A program made the position numbers and the translations under genes. Below the pieces are notes generated by a model. It was given only the letters and a program-made list of their open reading frames with translations, had not been told where the DNA came from and searched no databases. Of a stretch of 64,000 nucleotides of DNA, positions 63,504 through 64,000 are shown one piece after another. Positions within the stretch are counted from its first letter, which is position 1. The number at the start of each line of letters is the position of its first letter. Source of the DNA: Sphingobacterium paludis (GTDB lineage: Bacteria > Bacteroidota > Bacteroidia > Sphingobacteriales > Sphingobacteriaceae); assembly GCF_004364125.1 (NCBI RefSeq), contig NZ_SNZV01000004.1, forward strand, positions 1 to 64,000. Reading direction: 5' to 3'.

Positions 63504-64000
63504 ATGAGTGAACTGGACATTAAAGCAAATCGGAAAGATTTAAAGTATTCCAAATGGGTATATGTGAAACGGATATTATGGAGTTTCGCTAAGCCCTTTT
63601 TCAGGTATTCGCCGCGGACAGCGTTTGGCTATCGCAACTTTATATTAAGGCTATTTGGAGCTAAGATAGGCAAGCAAGTGCATATTTATGCCTCTGCTCG
63701 GATAACGTTTCCATGGAATCTCACCATCGGAGACTGGAGTGCAATTGGCGAACATGCATTTATATACAATCTAGGCCCAGTTACCTTAGGGGAGAAGGTA
63801 ACCATCAGTCATATGGCGCATGTGTGCGCTGGAACGCACGATTATACAGATCCTTCGTTGCCATTAATCCGGCCGGCTATAAAAATTGAAGACCAAGTTT
63901 GGGTGTGTGCATCAGCATTCATTGGGCCGGGGGTAACAGTAGCTGAAGGTAGCATCATTGGCGCATCCGCAGTGTTGACTAAAAACACCGAAAAATGGAG
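63504..64000 (+). CDS. WcaF-like hexapeptide acyltransferase (cut by the window end)
   Basis: The first 165 codons are present and the frame stays open to the end. The N-terminal region (residues 1-50) is followed by left-handed beta-helix repeats (RITFPWNLTIGDWSAIGEHA, LGEKVTISHMAHVCAGTHDYTDP, VWVCASAFIGPGVTVAEGSIIGASAV) in the form found in colanic-acid-type WcaF acetyltransferases; the His of AGTHDY is the expected catalytic residue. It would acetylate a sugar of the locus 2 repeat unit. Confidence 0.85.
   Translation, partial: MSELDIKANRKDLKYSKWVYVKRILWSFAKPFFRYSPRTAFGYRNFILRLFGAKIGKQVHIYASARITFPWNLTIGDWSAIGEHAFIYNLGPVTLGEKVTISHMAHVCAGTHDYTDPSLPLIRPAIKIEDQVWVCASAFIGPGVTVAEGSIIGASAVLTKNTEKW

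Noticed and set aside
1..64000. Search for CRISPR arrays, tRNA, rRNA, tmRNA and common riboswitches
   Set aside because: No regularly spaced repeats, tRNA T-loop/acceptor pairs or riboswitch consensus cores were recognised on reading.
9442..64000. UpxY/NusG-like antiterminator gene expected in Bacteroidota capsule loci
   Set aside because: None of the genes in the window has a NusG N-terminal or KOW pattern; the regulator at 39426 is of receiver-LuxR type.

Overview
The window looks like chromosomal DNA of a Bacteroidota bacterium, most likely of the Sphingobacteriaceae; the family-level placement is an inference. The grounds are promoters of the form TTG-N19/20-TAnnTTTG, very few Shine-Dalgarno sequences, CdaA-type diadenylate cyclase, a DUF2911 protein, MraY/WecA and WcaJ-type polysaccharide initiators, and Wzc kinases ending in Gly-Tyr repeats. 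No tRNA, rRNA, CRISPR array, transposase or phage gene was seen.

Region 1 (1-9315) is housekeeping: a 5'-damaged thioredoxin-like protein, cdaA, a DUF1338 dioxygenase next to a large FAD/Fe-S dehydrogenase (together a plausible 2-oxoadipate to D-2-hydroxyglutarate to 2-oxoglutarate pair), a DUF2911 protein on the minus strand, rarA and a DEDDh exonuclease.

Region 2 (9442-38062) is a complete Wzy-dependent polysaccharide locus on the plus strand. It holds a PHP-type tyrosine phosphatase, a UDP-sugar dehydrogenase, rfbBCDA (dTDP-L-rhamnose), an Fdt/Qdt set (dTDP-3-acetamido-3,6-dideoxyhexose), Wzx, Wzy, six glycosyltransferases, a WecB-type epimerase, a UDP-L-FucNAc gene set (capE/capG/capF-like), a WecA/WbpL-type initiator with its SDR partner, an outer-membrane export lipoprotein (Wza), a Wzc kinase and a second PHP phosphatase. 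Many genes overlap by 1-16 bases. The glycosyltransferase part looks more AT-rich than the flanks, as is usual for exchangeable repeat-unit genes.

Region 3 (38257-42295) is a junction: a sugar nucleotidyltransferase, a LuxR-type regulator whose receiver lacks the phosphoacceptor Asp, a PHP-phosphatase paralogue that has lost three metal ligands, and then 1.4 kb without a recognisable gene. That gap holds a folded RNA-like element with an intrinsic terminator and a good promoter far upstream of the next gene.

Region 4 (42296-64000, continuing past the edge) is a second Wzy-dependent locus with its own WcaJ-type initiator, an outer-membrane barrel plus lipoprotein, a PHP phosphatase, Wza and Wzc. 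These are followed by GDP-L-fucose genes (gmd, fcl), Wzx, Wzy, glycosyltransferases and acyltransferases. At its centre is an unusual coupled trio: a DRE-TIM aldolase fused to a Rossmann-like domain, a CMP-sugar cytidylyltransferase and a HAD phosphatase. A pyruvyltransferase-like gene follows, and 3.6 kb further on a GT42/DUF115-like gene. This is the best candidate in the window for an undescribed pathway: synthesis and transfer of a CMP-activated keto-acid sugar without NeuB or KdsA.

The two loci together would let the cell make two different surface polysaccharides. Each has its own initiator, flippase, polymerase, export lipoprotein and kinase/phosphatase pair.
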